A stretch of DNA of 64,000 nucleotides. Source: Neospora caninum Liverpool. Taxonomy: Eukaryota > Apicomplexa > Conoidasida > Eucoccidiorida > Sarcocystidae. The stretch is taken from the NCBI RefSeq assembly GCF_000208865.1, contig NC_018389.1, positions 2,097,941 to 2,161,940 on the forward strand, given 5' to 3'. Positions within the stretch are counted from its first letter, which is position 1, and every line of letters starts with the position of its first letter. The position numbers and the translations under genes were made by a program. Below, piece by piece: positions 33,501-47,200 of this stretch. Below the pieces are notes generated by a model. That model had not been told where the DNA came from. It saw only the letters and a program-made list of their open reading frames with translations, and did not search any database.

Positions 33501-34935
33501 CCGCAGTCTCGCCTCACCTCTCAAGGCGATCGCCAAGCTCTTCTTCGCCGCGTCTTGGCCGACAACTGAAAAGCAACAAAGACAAACAAGCACTTGTTTC
33601 AGCAGACGCAAGCTGGCGTCCACCTCACCGGCACCTCCGACGTCTCGCAGGGGTCTCCACCAGACCCTAGATTCGCCGCGGACGTCGCAGGACACGTGTC
33701 TCAGGTGAACAGGAAAAACAGGTGTTATTTCATTCTGCGGTGAAGAAGGAGCATACCACTTTCAGAGTGTCTGCGTATGGTACTGGAAGTCTCTCAAACG
33801 CATCTTCACGCCAGCGTGGACAAGCAGTTCGGCAGCGAAACCCGGCGCCGACTGACGCCCCCTGAACGCGGTTCCGGGCCTCCTGACTCCTTCGCTCAGG
33901 CGTGTTCTGTCTCAGCTTCCAGGGCCGCAAAAGATTTGCGAGGCGCATCTCCCGACAGCGGCAGGAGAAAAACTATACCACATCGACACACCACGGGATC
34001 TCTGAGGCACGGTTTTTCGCACTTTGGTCCAGCTCGAGATTCAGCGATTCCGTTAGGAAACATAAAATGAAAGTGGTCTGCCTGTCTCGTTAGACGCGGC
34101 TATAGGCCACGGCGCGTCTGCCGCGAGGCGGGGATTTTCGTGTTGGTGAGACGCGCCGTCTGGGACGGCTTTTTGCTCTTTCTCGAGAGGTTCCCCTGTC
34201 TTGAAGGAGACGCGAAGAAAAGCGAGTGTCTCTTGAACAAACCCTTCACGTACACAACTTCACGACTCTGGATCGGAAGCGAGACGCCCGGTAGAGAGGC
34301 GTTGAACTAGATGAGTTTCCAGGAAGAAAGGTATTGAAGCCACTCATCTACCGTTTTCCCCCTCTCCTCTTCAAAGTCCAACAGCGTTAGGTTTTCTCGC
34401 TCGAGTCCTTACTGTACTTGTCAAGGGCGGCGACAATTTCGTCGGGATCTTTCGTGAAATCGTCGAATTGTGTTACGCTCTCAGACAGGGACGAAGCGGT
34501 CGTGGACGGAGCAGTATCCTGTTCCGAACTTTGTCCTGCATTCGGGAGAGTCTCTGCGGAGCTCGGCAGGCCTGGATACCCTTGCTGCGGCTGGCCAGCC
34601 TCCTGGGTGGGTGCGACCGGAACGCCAGGGGCAGCGCCTGCAGGCGAAGAGGTGCCGGGACTGGAGTGGAGAGAGCGCGGAAAGTGGAGTGAGGAGGAGA
34701 CGAAACGGTCCGCTTCAGCGGGCTCGCGAAACCATTTACTCCCCCCGAGAGGAGCGCTTCGAGCGAGGGCGGGGTGTTTCAACAACGTCGCAGAAGAGGG
34801 AGGAAAAGCACAAGGACGCCGCATGGTGCGGGCGAAATGTCGCCTCAGAGACGCGCAGAAGACTCGGCTGGCGACTGTTACCGGGGCCGCCAGGGAAAGC
34901 CCGTTGTAGCGGATCAGCGCGGAAGAAGCGGCCAT
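24523..34935 (-). CDS. hslU: HslU (ClpY) AAA+ ATPase subunit of the HslUV protease, mitochondrial type
   Basis: My model has 18 minus-strand exons: 34935-34413, 33565-33518, 32784-32687, 32184-32097, 31442-31408, 30939-30862, 30595-30530, 30202-30156, 29812-29513, 29187-29139, 28716-28614, 28099-27971, 27608-27562, 26921-26855, 26074-26028, 25664-25592, 25091-24931 and 24603-24523. All phases agree, giving 679 residues. HslU unfolds substrates with ATP and feeds them to the HslV peptidase. Visible motifs: an Arg/Ser/Ala-rich transit-like N-terminus (about 1-45), [14 protein letters not shown], Walker A GPSGCGKT (216-223), pore loop TEVGFVG, a charged I-domain, Walker [12 protein letters not shown] (about 462), sensor 1 DHVLFIASG, box VII IIPELQGRLP, sensor 2 NVGARRL (about 603) and the tail DLCKYIL, which in bacteria docks into HslV. 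Exon 9 adds a Gly/Pro-rich insert of 100 residues. Least certain are the exon 17 donor, where a GT at 24962-24961 is the alternative, and the two adjacent acceptors of exon 18. Confidence 0.92.
27281..27403. other. AT-rich block inside HslU intron 13, possibly organelle-derived
   Basis: About 120 bp of strongly AT-rich sequence with poly-A/T runs (TTTAATTAATAG, ATAAAATATAATTTTAG) sits abruptly in GC-rich DNA between HslU exons 13 and 14. On the plus strand one frame reads [19 protein letters not shown] and then stops, with AT-biased codons like those of apicoplast or mitochondrial genes. Coccidian nuclear genomes are known to carry many organelle DNA fragments. Origin was not verified. Confidence 0.4.
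31814..31843. repeat. 12-bp tandem repeat in HslU intron 4
   Basis: TTTCTGCGGAAG is repeated twice in tandem (31814-31837) and followed by a partial third copy. It is intronic with respect to HslU. Confidence 0.8.
32981..33043. repeat. 21-bp tandem repeat, three perfect copies, in HslU intron 2
   Basis: The 21-bp unit beginning ACGACACGTCGCGGGCTCCC occurs three times head to tail at 32981-33001, 33002-33022 and 33023-33043 without a mismatch. It lies between HslU exons 2 and 3. Perfect identity suggests recent expansion. Confidence 0.9.
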
Positions 34936-37900
34936 CGTGGGATGAGCGGCTGAGCAACGAACGAGAAGAACCTCGCTTTGGCGGAAAGAGAGTCTTCACG
35001 GCTTACAGGCGCGCAGAACGGAAGATCGACTGCCGCGTTTCCCGTCTTTTGGCCAGCCGACTCTGAAGAGCGAGGAAAGAAAGAGCTCATCGACTGACAG
35101 AGAAAACTCTGGTGGGTTTCTGGATTCAACTGCACAGCTGACTAAGCGGGCGATTTCTCTCGTAGGGAAAGATCTCCAGGAAGGGAACTGGACCGTGACG
35201 AACGACGAATTCTCTCGAGGAAAAACACGCGCAGGCGGTGAGGCGAATAGACTGCCGAGCGGGTGTCTGACGTGTTGAAAAACGTGGCCCTACAGAAAAT
35301 TCGGGGAGACTTTTCTCGGCCTTTGCGTCTCCGTTCCATGTCCTCGGCCGGGAGACACTGAAAATCGAGACAAAGACGGCCGACCGCGAATCTTCGCGGG
35401 CGGTTCCGCTCTTCGTTCGCTGAAAGCACCCTTCCGCAGATGAATAATGGCGACGCAATGTGGGCACCAAACAGGAAACGGGGAGTGTACACACGATTCA
35501 ATCAGTTCGACTTCTGCGGTATCCGAACCCCGTCCATGCAGCGGGCCGCCTTTTCTGAGCTCCGCGGCCGTAGCCTCCTCCGCACCGATTTTCCTTCCCT
35601 TTGAAAACGACTGGAAAGAAGTGAAGACAGGCACGCCTTTTTGTGCGTCGGTAAAAGGGTTGTCTGAGTCTCTAGATCGCTTGAAGGCCTTCACAAAAAA
35701 GGCTTCGCGCCAGGCTGCGCGGGTTTTCCGATTTTCGGGCTGCTCTGTAGAGAGTTCGCCGAGAAAAAAAGCGGCGCACACGTGCACACAGAGCCTTTTT
35801 ACCCGTGTTCGGACTTGCTTTCGGAAGGGGCAACGTGAATTTTTCGCGGTTTTCGCGGTTCTCGCCGTTTGTCTCCGGCGGTCAGGCAAAAGTCGCCGCA
35901 TGCAAGCGCCAAACTAGCGACGAGGACCCGCAACTGTTCTCACCCCGGGAGTCGCGACACGAGCGTTTCGCCGTGCTTTCGAGCGCTCCTCGATCCAGAG
36001 TCCTGCTCGGGAGTTTTCGCGCGAAGCCGTTTTTTGCTGAGAGCCCTTTCCGCCGTCCACATCCACACGCGGCTCGAGCGAGGAAGAAGAAGGGCGGAAA
36101 ACGGTCAAAACATCCCACGAGAGAGAGTATCTCCTGTGCAGTCGCGAGTGCCGTATTCCCGGCCCAGATCGATTACGAACCCAAGACCTCGCCAGCATAT
36201 CCCCCGAAACGGATGTCATCCTGAGATCTCGGCCTCCCAGCCGCGTTTCTCCTGACAGCTCGGGTCAGTTCCCGTTTCGAGGACAGGCGTGGCACAAGCA
36301 CAAGGTGCGGCCAGCAGACACTGTCCAAAACACCAGAACAGTTTCGTTAGTCGACAAAAAGCCTCGTGCGGCGGCAGATCGACACCGCCTCGAGGAGGCT
36401 GAGTTTGGTTGCGATGTGGCCGAAACCTTAGATCGAAGCACATGTTCTCTCTGCATAGTTATTCGCCTGCATATATGGAGTATGTTGGTGTACAGTAGGG
36501 TACAAGACGTTTTGGCGTCGGGTCTGTGTGACGCGTTTTAGGTCAGGGTACCGCGAACCAAAAGTGAGGCGCGGTGGTGAGAAGTACGCCTCGATCTGTG
36601 ATTTCGAGGTTTCACCCTTCGTATTCCTTTACTCAGGAACAGATGACGTGGCGATAACGCTATCTTGTTTGCGGCTTCCTGTATTCAAAAGTAGCGCTCC
36701 CGCGCTCGGTCGTGCGGCGATTCGTCGCGCACCAGCGAAATTGTTTGTGTGTGTCACTCTGTCCATGTCAACTCTTCATGCGGTCTGCCCCTGTGTTTGG
36801 ACAGAAGGCAGAAAGAAGCAAACCCACCACCAGGCAACCGCAGGCCTGGGAAGCGAAGCTCGGAGAGAGGCACGCGTGGTTTCTCCACCCCGACGTCGCA
36901 GCTTGGCCAGCCGCTCGACAAGCGCCCGCTCTCGCGTTCGCGAAAAGATCTACCGCTGTCTAGGGAAAAGAAAATGCTAACTTGGTCCACGAATTTCTTG
37001 CGCGTTTTCCGTTTCGCGGTTACCGTCTTGCCCGCAGTGTGAGTTTTAAAGCTGTTGGTGGCGGTCTTCGCATATCGGAGCGTTTCTTCCCGCTGCGATT
37101 TCCTCTCTTCGGCGTCAGACACATGCATGCAGCTACACTGAGCAACAGCCCTGGAGAATGGACAGCGCGGCACAGCTTGCCACGCTCCCCGTCATTTCTT
37201 TCGCGCCGTCGACACCTTTTTTTCTGTCCCTGCTAGTGAAATAGTTTGCGACCACCGCCGAACGCGGCTGCTTTGCGCCGCAGGTCACCGCGAGACCGCC
37301 CAAACCGTGCGAAGGGCGCCTGGCGACCGGCAAATCGGAGGCAAATTCCCCGTTTTTCGGAGCACAGTGCCGTCAACCTGTGCAGTATGTGGAGTCCAGT
37401 GTGTGCATGCACTAGCTTCTTCAGGAAAAAACTCCCTTCAGTCCAAGCGTCGTTTCTCTCTGACGAAGCCTCGTGGTTATTCTGGCGGACACGCACGTCT
37501 TCGCCGCCGCTCGATTCGCGTCGCGCCCTTCCGCGACTACGCGGGAGAAAGGGCGTCTGTCGCCGCCAAAAAACATAACACTTTGGGGCAGGAGGGCGCC
37601 GCACTCTCCGTCTTTTTAGGTTATGTGGCGATCCTCCCTCCAAAATCGCTCTCCCGGTGCTCCTGCGAGTGCACATCTGATACCGTGTCAACCTTGCCAG
37701 CGGCTACCTAACTCTAGCGCTCTTAATGGTCCTATGCTGTCTTCATGCCTCCCACTCTCCCACTTCGCGCGCTGGATTCCCGAGTTCTCCACCTGAGATG
37801 GTTCACGGAAACCTCACGACCGCGAGATCCGGCGTTGTTTCGTTGGTGGTGTATGAAGGGTGTCTTTTTTCGCGAACTGCAAAGCGGGACCTCAAACGAG

Positions 37901-38256
37901 AGACGGAGCGGAAATTCCTGCGCCGAAGCGAAGGCGATGCGCTTGCGGCTCCCAACTCGGCTGCCTTTTGACAGGTTTTTTCCGTGGCGGCTGTTTTTTG
38001 TGTTTGCTTCTCCCTGAGACGCTCCGAGCACGAGAAGTTTGGAGGGAAGCCGAGGCCGCGGAGACTGAGACGAGGGCCCTCGAAATCACGAAACCGCCTT
38101 GGTAGGACGAAACCACAACTGGGAAAACGGGAAGCATGAGTGCCCTCGGCCTTGGCGTCTCAAGAGCCGTGTGATGATGTAAGCGGCGGGTGTTCCTTTC
38201 AAGTCGGATCGCCTCAAGATAGCGACGCTCTTCTTCGCCCGCGATACCAGGAAGCA
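34936..38256. other. Divergent promoter region between HslU and VPS13
   Basis: This 3.3 kb separates the start codons of two divergent genes. Open frames on both strands (for example 35290-35901 minus, 203 codons) are compositional, with Arg/Ser-rich translations and no motif. TGCATGC occurs at 37124 and 37404. I expect both 5' UTRs and promoters here. In the VPS13 frame a stop codon lies at 38137-38139. Confidence 0.45.
37124..37410. promoter_or_regulatory. Two TGCATGC motifs in the HslU-VPS13 divergent region
   Basis: Exact TGCATGC heptamers at 37124-37130 and 37404-37410, about 0.85 and 1.1 kb upstream of the proposed VPS13 start. They may serve the rightward gene; function is inferred from the known enrichment of the motif. 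Confidence 0.35.
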
Positions 38257-41200
38257 ATGGAAGAAAACGCGGCTCTCCAGCAGACGGGCTCTCGAGGGAC
38301 TGAGGCAGAATCGCCTTCGCACTCGGTGGAGAATCAGCACGAAGCAACGCTCGCCCACTCTGATGCGGAGCCGCTCTGTTCGGGCTCGCCGCCAGTGCTG
38401 CGCGAGTCTTTCCCGTCGTCTGCTGTCTCCTCTGCGGGCGGCTCGGCTTCGTCGCCGCCTCTCTCTCCCTCTGGCGAACCTGGACGCAATTCACCATCTC
38501 TCGCCTCCTCCGTGCGGGGCCCTGTGTCGGCAGCCCCTCCCCTCCCCTCTTCCCCAACTGCGTCCGAAGAGGCCCGACCGCGCTCGCCTCCAACCGAGGT
38601 GCGTTCATCTGAGGCTCCGGCGGCCAACCTGTCAGAGGGGAGTGACGACCCGAGCGCACCTCCCACGTCAGACGCCTCGGGTGATGCGTCGGGGTCGCCC
38701 TCTGCGACTCGTCCTGCCGGCGGTCCAGCCTCTTCGGGCGGCACGCCAGTCTCTGCTGGTCCTCTCTCTCCCGACTCTTCTCCGCGTCAGTCCCCTGCCT
38801 TGGCAACCTCTTCCTCGTTGTCTTTGTCTCCGCGTTTGTCGTCGGCGAATTCGCCTCCGCAGGTCTCGACTTTTTTTCCCGCCTCAGCCCCGCCGCTGTC
38901 TCAGCCTCCCGCCCCTCCGTTGTCTGCCTCCTCTCGCGCGCCTCCGTCCTCTCTTTCTTCAGCCCCGCCGTCCCACAACGCGCCCTCGCCTCCAGCAGTG
39001 AGTTCCTCGCTGCTTTTCGCGGTCCTGCGGCCTCTGCTGCTTCGCCTGCTTCCGGCCTCCTTGCAGGGCGTGGCAGCCGATGCGGTGTTCCTGCAACTCT
39101 GGCAAAAACAGCTGCAGCTCCACGACGTCACCCTTCAGCCGCAACTCCTCGACGCCTTCCACATCCCCTTCTACCTTCTCTACGGCTACATCGGCTGCGT
39201 CCGCGTCTACCTTCCTGCCCAAGACGGCGGCGCATCTTCGGAAAATGGAGCGCCAAACGCGGCGGCCTCCTCTCCTGCAAACGAAGGCGATGGCAGTCCG
39301 CCAGCCGCTGCGAAGGCCCCGTCGCGACACGACGCGTCCGGCGCTGCCCTGGAGCAAAACTCGCCCGGCGGCGCTTCGGGGCCCAGGGTGTCTCCGCCCT
39401 TGGCTTCAGCCGGAGCTCCCCCAGACCCCACGGGACTCAACCCGCCATCTGGTGCGGATGCCGCCGACTCTGCGGAGCCTCCGCCCGAACGGCCTGCCGC
39501 CTCGACCTCCGCCGCATCCCTCGTGGTGGAGGTTTCGAAGCTCGTGCTCGTGTTCGCGCCGAAGCCTGTGGAAGAATGCAGCGAGTCGGAGTTCATGGCA
39601 AGGCTCCAACAGCGTCGCCAGCGTCTCCTCGACGCTGCAGACCTGCAAGTGATGGAAGAAGCCATGCGGGTGCAATGCGGCGGCAAGCACGTGGACTCGA
39701 AAGCTGCCGCCTCAAGTGGAGGTCTTGCGCGACCGTTCTTCTCGGCCGCCGCTCTCCTGTCTAGGTGGATCAACCGCCTTCTCCAAGACCTCCTCATAGA
39801 TGTCAACGACGTCCACATCCGCCTGGAGGCTGTCTCCGTGCTGCCGGACCCTGCCACAGGCTCTCGCTTCGCAATCCGTCCGCAGCCGCTCCACCCCGCG
39901 TCCCATCACCACAGAGATGGACGGTCCCCTTACCTGTCTCGCGCCTCGGCGCCGCGAGACCATCTGCATGCGCCCCGCCATCGGAAAACAGAGCTCGAGC
40001 GGCACGTGAAGTCACCCAAGGAGCGCCGCCGCGTGGGGGGGCCGAAGAGCCGCTCCTGCTCAGCCAGAGCTGAGATACAGGGAGGACGGAGTCGAAGCGG
40101 CAGAGAGATGGTCAGCGCACACACAGCTCCGGCGTCTCCGCCGTCGAGGACCCTGCCTTTCGCGGTTGGCGTGACACTCCGGCGCATGCAGATCCGACAG
40201 GTCGGCGCCCACGTTTTCGCTGCGGCGGAGAAGGTCGATGCCGCGGGAACTGCGAGTTTTTGGGAAGACGAGCAGAGCCCAGCGGGGGGCGGAGACAGTG
40301 AAGAAAAGGGGGGAGATGAGCGTGAACAGGCGCCACGTACGTCAGAGGTTCGGCTTGCAGACGTCGCGGGAGCTCCCAGTGGAGGCCAGAGCGAGGGACT
40401 TCCTTCCCGTCGGGACGGAGACCATCCGGAGCGAGGAAAGAGGTACAGCGACGCTTTTTCGGATTCTGTGGCAGACGGGTTCCGGTTCAGGGTCTTCGAT
40501 GTCGAAGCTCTGACAGCGTACACCCAAGCAGAGACGCTGTTTCTTGCCCCGACAACGCGGACGAACACAGAACTCCACACGAAGCTAGCGCGGTGCGTTG
40601 AAACGCTGACTGGCTCGAGAGCCTCTGCGATGCGGCTGGGCGTCTCAGGGTTAGATTCGGCGTCTTCAGAGAACTGCACGGAGGCGTCGAAATCCGTGCC
40701 TTCTTCCCCCGAAGGTTTCTGCAGCCGCGCAGCCTCACCGCCGGCCTTCACCCGCGACCCAGCGCGGAGCGAAGTGGACTCGTTTCAGACCACGCCTGGG
40801 CGTTCGGCAGCGTCAACAGAAGGCGCGGCGTCCGCTGCAGTCCACACGGGACAGCAGTCTCGCGCGGACCTTCAAGCGGTGACAGCTCTTTTAGAACCGC
40901 TGCTCTGGCACCTGCTGGAGCCCGTGAGTGCCCGTCTGCTTCTGCGGCAGGTCAATGGAGGGGAGAACGGGGCAGGAACGGGTCTGGGAGGGAAGCGCCC
41001 CGGCGACGTGGGAAGGGATCCCGTCGCGGCGGAGAGCGGCGCAAACGGAGCACACGAGAAGCGAGACAGCGATACCGCCGGCGGACGGGGGGGCGAAGCC
41101 GCGGGAGGAACGGAAAGAAGGCAAGACCGGGACAGCGCGGGGACTGGGACCGCTGAAGAGGCAATGTCCTGCGGAAAGGAAGCAACGGAAGGCAGTGAAG

Positions 41201-44200
41201 CAGTTGCGTACGCCGCCCTTTTGCACCTGGAGTCCGTCCAGATTGCGGTTCCTGTTCACTACATCTACCACGCCGTGTGGCTGTGGAAACTCTTGGAAAA
41301 ACACAACGAAAAAGTTCTTCTTCTTGAGCGACGCATTGAACTTTTTTACCCGTATCGCCCGCAGTGCCAAGGTGAGCCAGCAATTGCATGCATTCAGATC
41401 TCAATTACACATTCAGTCTCGTAGCCTGACTGGGGGTTGTAGGCCCCAGCAATCTCAAGCGGTTTCCATGTGCCAAGTGCAAAGGTGGGCCATGCAGGCA
41501 AGGGAACTGACTAAACGCGACTTAGCACTCGCGTTTAGTCGGTTCCAGAATCTTCTGAGAAGTCGTTTTTCGCTCTACACGATCGTCTGTAAATGTGTGA
41601 ACTGAGCTCCCGCGAGTCTCGCTGAGTGTGTGTGTTCTCTGTTTTCACGTTATTAGGGATCGAAGGCCCAGTCTCACATGTGGACTTGTCCGGTTTCTGC
41701 CTCTGTGCGGTGCGTTTCCATCTGCCCATTTCCTGTTTCCTTTCCGCTTCGCGTCTCCTCCTCGTCTGTCTTTTGCAGTCCGCGGGAGCGCCCGTCTTTG
41801 GTGGAGCTACGCAATCGGCTGCGTCCTCCGCGAACGCCGCTGTGCATGCGCCGGCATCGACCCCGCCGAACTTTCCTTGGCTTCAGATTCAGGAACGGCC
41901 GCGTCTCCGAGCGGCGGAGGTGCCAGTGTCCCCGCTGCCTTCCCCGCAGGACTCCTTGCCTTTGGGGAGTCGATCAAAAACGCTCGCCTTCATCAGAAAG
42001 GCCTCGAGTACCGAGACCACCTTCTCGCGGTTCTACACAACCGAGCAAATGCCGAGAACCTGAGGCGTCTACAGTCGTTGAGACGCGAGCTCCCCATGCA
42101 AGTGCTGCTCAGCAGCCACATTCAGGCTCGACGCGCCTTCCTCACGGAGCGCAAGCAACCGCGTGGCTTGGGGGCGACGCTGTGGGGCGCCATCTGGGGC
42201 CACGGCAAGACGGGAGAAGCGCACGGTGGACAGCAGGAAGCCGCTCGAGCGACGCGTGGCGGGCCACCGCAGGTCTCGGCCTACCAACGTGACCGTCTGC
42301 TGGGGCGCAGACGCTCGGTACAGAAAACCGGGACCGATGAGCATCAGGAAGACGGGGATCTCAGCGATGATGAATTCCTCGATGCTTTGTCTGAGGTAGG
42401 CGTTCCGCCACTCCCCGCTCTGTAAGCGGGAGAGGCATGCATACATTGACGTCTGTCCAGGCCAATGGCGGTCTCGGCGCGGGCACACAAGCAGGTAGAG
42501 CATAGGTGTATCTCTACGATGGGAGGCAGAGAGGTTAGTCGGTAGATAGACCTAGGCAGGGGGGTGGAAACTGCGGCGCGTATCTCCTTCCGTCAGTTTG
42601 TGTGCTGTGAGAGTCCTGCCTTTCGTCCTGAATGAGGGACGTCAAAGGCTTCTCTTGCGGCTCGGCTCCAAGCGTCCACGCACGTTCTTTGACGAACTCG
42701 ACGGGGGGTCGTAGAGAGATTTTTGGGTGGCAGGCAGGCAGTGTGTCTGGATCGCGCATGTGGTTCGAAGCCTCTGTGGGAGTCGTCACCGCGTCCTGTT
42801 GCCTCATGTCGCCGATTTCCTCTCTCCTTTCCTCGCCTTGCAGCCGCCCTCGTCGTCCGAGGCAGAGCAACGCCTGCCTGATCACAGCCTCTCGAATGGG
42901 AATGCGGGCGCAGCGGCGGTGGATGGCCGCACTGAACAGCCGCTGGCTCTAGCGTCCTCTCAGGAGCCGCCTGCTACTCATTTGCATCCCCATTGTGAGC
43001 GAGGAGTCCCCTGTTCAGGACGCTCAAGTGACCGCGGCGATGCGGGGGCCCTGTCTATGCCGCTGTACCGATCTTCTTCTCACCTGGCCGACTTCTATGA
43101 CTGCCAGGAAGAGCTGGATGAAAAACAGCGACACGAGCAGCAGCTTCAGTTGGCTGCCAGAGCTGCGGCTGACGCTGCGAGAGTAGCAGACGAAGAGGCG
43201 CAAATTCTCTGGGCTCAAAAGAACCAGCAATCCGACCGCCCTTTTCTCGCTCTTTCTGTTCTGTTGAGGGCCGCGGGCGTTCAAATCGTAGGCGTGAGAA
43301 CAGAGCGACGCTGCTGCCGGTCCAGTTTGTCTCCGGCGGACTTCCCTGGAACTCGATTACGCCGCGACAGAGACTGTTCTGTGCACAGCGAAGATGCGGG
43401 TGAAGCAACGGGGAGCGAAGCGGAGGGAATGGCGCAGTGGGAAGGCGGGGAAAGTTTGAGCGAGGACGTCGATGGTGAAAGACATTTTCAAGCAAGCAGT
43501 GATGCCTCGGGGAAACGCGACGGAACAGCAAAAGGAGGGGAACGCGAGTGGTACGAAAGGGTGCACTTCCGGATGAGCGGCACACTGAGGGAGATGCGGA
43601 TTCAGCTCGTGTATGGCGATCTTCAGACACGCGCAAGAGTGGGACTGCGAGATATGGCCGTGATGCATCAAAGGGGAAATGTCACTCAACGTCTGGTGTA
43701 CAGACACCTCACGTTGGAACGGCCACTTCTTCTCGTCTCCTTTTCACGCATTCTGATGCCTCCGGTCAGCGCCGCCGGAGACGCGTCTGTGGACTCTCCG
43801 AGCGGGGCGTCGAGAAGCGCCTCGAATCCAGGATTCTCCAGTGGACAAAGTTCTCAATCGCATGCCGCTGCTCTTGGGAACGCGCCGCGTCTTGCTCCAA
43901 CTTCGTCTTCTCTGTCCGCTCGGATGCAGGGACACTCTCAACCCGCCGAAGGCCGGAAATCTGTACCCCCCGTCGCCGCTCTTGTCTCCCCCACAGGAAC
44001 GAGTGGGACGCACACTCCGTCGCTTCGCCCGTTTGTGAACGAGACAGGGGAGGGAGGCAGCTCAGAGCTTCGTTTAGTCCTCCGCCATTTCGTGTGTATG
44101 TACGCCCAAGAAGCCGTGCAAGACGCCGCTGTCCTCGCTAGCGAGGTACAGCACGGCCTGCGGTTGCCGGCGCCGTCCTACGATTGTCGGCCGGGAGAAC

Positions 44201-47200
44201 CTCCTGGGCCTCGAGATGCCAAAGAGCGAGAAAAGGGGATAGAAAACGGGGCGGTTCGAGCCGAGAGGCGAAGAGGGCAGGACGGAGACGCGCCTACAGC
44301 CGACAGGAACCTCGGTGACGCTCTGTCAGCACCTTCGGCGACTTCAGACACAGCGAGAGGAGAGTCCGGTCTTTCGACTTTCGCCGCTTCGTCCCTGGCG
44401 TCTGGTGCCCAGGCTGCATCCGGAGACCTCGGCAGAGTTGAAGGATCACCTTGGCCAGCGAAAACCAGGATGACTGCGCGGCACCTGCTGCTTCGCAGTC
44501 GAGAGCGTCTGAAGGCGCTGAGTCTGTCGACAAAGTATTCCATTCAGCTGTGCGCCCCCACAGTAGTCCTCCCGACGAAGAAGGAACGATTTGGGGATGC
44601 GCCGGTCGTGGCGCTCCATCTGGGAGACATCCACGTAAGTGCACAAGGGCCGCAAGTTTACGGATGTCTCTTACATAAACGCGTCTTTGAGCTGCGTTCT
44701 CGTGGTGTCTGTGAGCCGAGATTATCCTGGCTGCGGTGTGCAGTGAAAAATAGTCGCATGGACAAACGAGGAAAGCAGAGCGTGTCCGACTAGAGAAGGG
44801 GGGGGATGCAGACTGTGGCCACGCAGCGAGGCGCCTCCTGGGCGAATCGTCGGTTCAGCCGTCCTCAACTCTTTTTAACGGGGCCAGCGTGGGCGAGGCG
44901 CTCTCGTGCCGACTCTGGGTGAAAAAACAGCTGGAGCCTCGAACACGCAGGGAGCGTTGGAAGGTCCTGAAGAGTTCTAACTCAGGGTGATGGTGCTTTC
45001 CCTGCCGGTTCCGGGGTGTAGTGAAGGTCAACCCTCCCACGAAAGACTTTCCCTTTGATGTGTCACGCGTGTTCTTCGGCGCAGTCCTGCTAGGTGGAGC
45101 CATCGCGAATGCGTCGTGTTTCGCCCGTGGCTTGTCGGTTCTTCTTGCCGCAGGTGTCCAGCGTCGACTCCCCAGACGGGCCAGAGGAAGGCGCCCTGTG
45201 CCAACCTGCGGCTCTCGCGGAGCCGTTTTTCTCGAGCAGCACCGACGCGCTGCGGTCCTCTGCATCCGTGAACGCGCCCCCGCAGGCGCCGGAGACGGGG
45301 ACAGCGGCCTTCTCCGCGCGTGCGTTCGAGTCTCCACGCACAGGAGGCCGGCACGGGCACCCCGCGGCTTCCATGACGGCGCAGCCTACTTGGACACCCT
45401 TCTCGTCTTCAATGTTTCCGGGAGGCGTAGGCACAGGAGCGCCCAGCGACCGCCCCTCTGCATGGCCGACAAAGACGACGGGCGCAGGACGCGATGAGGA
45501 CGTACGAGGACACCGCATGCTGGTGCGCTCCAGGGTACGGCATTTCGTCGTTTTCAGTGAGCTCCAAGTGCAGCGATATTCGTCGCTGGTCGCCTTCCGA
45601 GCCTCCCTCGATTGTCTGGCAACTACGATGACCTCTCGCGGCAGAGATGAGAGTCACACCGGCGGAGAGAAACTCGACGCGAACGGGCAGTACCACGCGG
45701 CGGCTGGCGAAGGAATCGCAGCAAAGGGCGACGCGGCGGCGAACGTAGGGAACGAAGGCGCGCAGCGACAGCGAAGTGGGGATGAAAAACTCGCGCCGGA
45801 GACGCAGGATGAGAGTGCCGTCCCAAGGTTTCCAACTGCAAGTCAGTCGCTGCTGCACAGGCGAACAGATGGCTTATGCCTTCTCGATCGCGTCGGAATG
45901 TGCTTTGCAGTAGATGTCACGACGTACCAGGTCGTGGACCTTCGCGCACTCATTCTCCCATCGACTCGACTCCCCTCTCCCGGAGCTGCGACGTCGCTGG
46001 ACGCCACCCTCCCGACGCCTGCCTCCTCTGCATCCGTCTGCAGTGGCGACGCTGGCGAAGGGGTGTCCCCGGACTCGCCAGACAGCCACACCGACGCGGC
46101 CACGTCTGCTCCCCGGCGATCCACGGACCTCGGCAAGCCTCGGCAGCGCTCGCGCTCCCTTTCCCTGCCTCACGGAGACGAGCAAGAAGCGTCGGAGGAA
46201 AAATCCATCATGCTGGTCAAGGGCGTACTCCCAACGGTCTCACTGAATCTTAGCAGCGTGGTGCTCGACAGTCTCTTCAGGTACGTCGATGACTTCCATG
46301 TGCGGCTTGTAAGGCCACCGCAGATAGCATGGCGTGGACGCCGTCTGTGCGAGGCCAGGGCAGCTGGCGGTGCATGCGAAACTCGCAAACACGAATATCG
46401 GCGAGATTCCAGTTAGCCAAACAGCTGCGGCTTCACTCTGCGCCCTGCGGTGTCTCGACACGTCTGGCGCGTGTGTGCGCGGCCGACCGCAAAAAAAGTC
46501 GGTGGTAGGACTCGTGCCTCGCAGTCGATCGTTGAGGTGCGCCGACGCGCTGGTGTCAGATTCTTTTCTCAATTCCGAGGGCTCTGTGTTTCGTGGGTTC
46601 CTCTCTGCAGAGCTGTCGCGATTCTCCAGGCACCTGTGCGGCCGGGGCAGTCCGAGGAGGCAGCTGGAGCTGCTGCCACATCCCGTGACCCTCCGCAGAG
46701 TCCGTGCCCTCGCGTCCCTTCGGCTCCGCGCGCGTTCGGAGCCCACCTCGGTGGAAATCGGCAGAGGCTACTGGAGACGCACGCCTCTACCTCGTCCGTA
46801 CAGCCCTCCGCCGTGCCTCCAGATCTCAACCGGGAGCAGAAGGCAGCGGAATGGCAAGACGCGGGGGTGCGGGAGGAAAAGCCTGATGCGGGATCGAACC
46901 GCAAAGCCGAGGCCGGTGTCTCCTGCAGCCGTTTCATTCGAATCGCCTCCCTCTTCCCCTCAGTGATGACGGCAGTGACTCTCCAGCACATGTCGATCCG
47001 GTTCCACTGCGTCGAGAAAGCGCCCGCGTCCGATCCGCCGCGTCCCCGGCGGAGGCGACTGTCCTCCGGCGTTTCCTCTGGTGCTTCTTGTGACGAAGCA
47101 GAAGCCTTGCGAACCCTCGAGCGAAAGGGCGTTGTCCAACTGCGGACGGCGGGCGTGTCCGCATACGTGGAGCGCGGAGACCTCGGCCAGAATGTCGTGC

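Noticed and set aside
37892..38806. Minus-strand open frame of 304 codons
   Set aside because: Overlaps the start of VPS13 in antisense. The plus strand there is low-complexity Ser/Pro-coding, which gives Arg/Gly-rich reverse frames.
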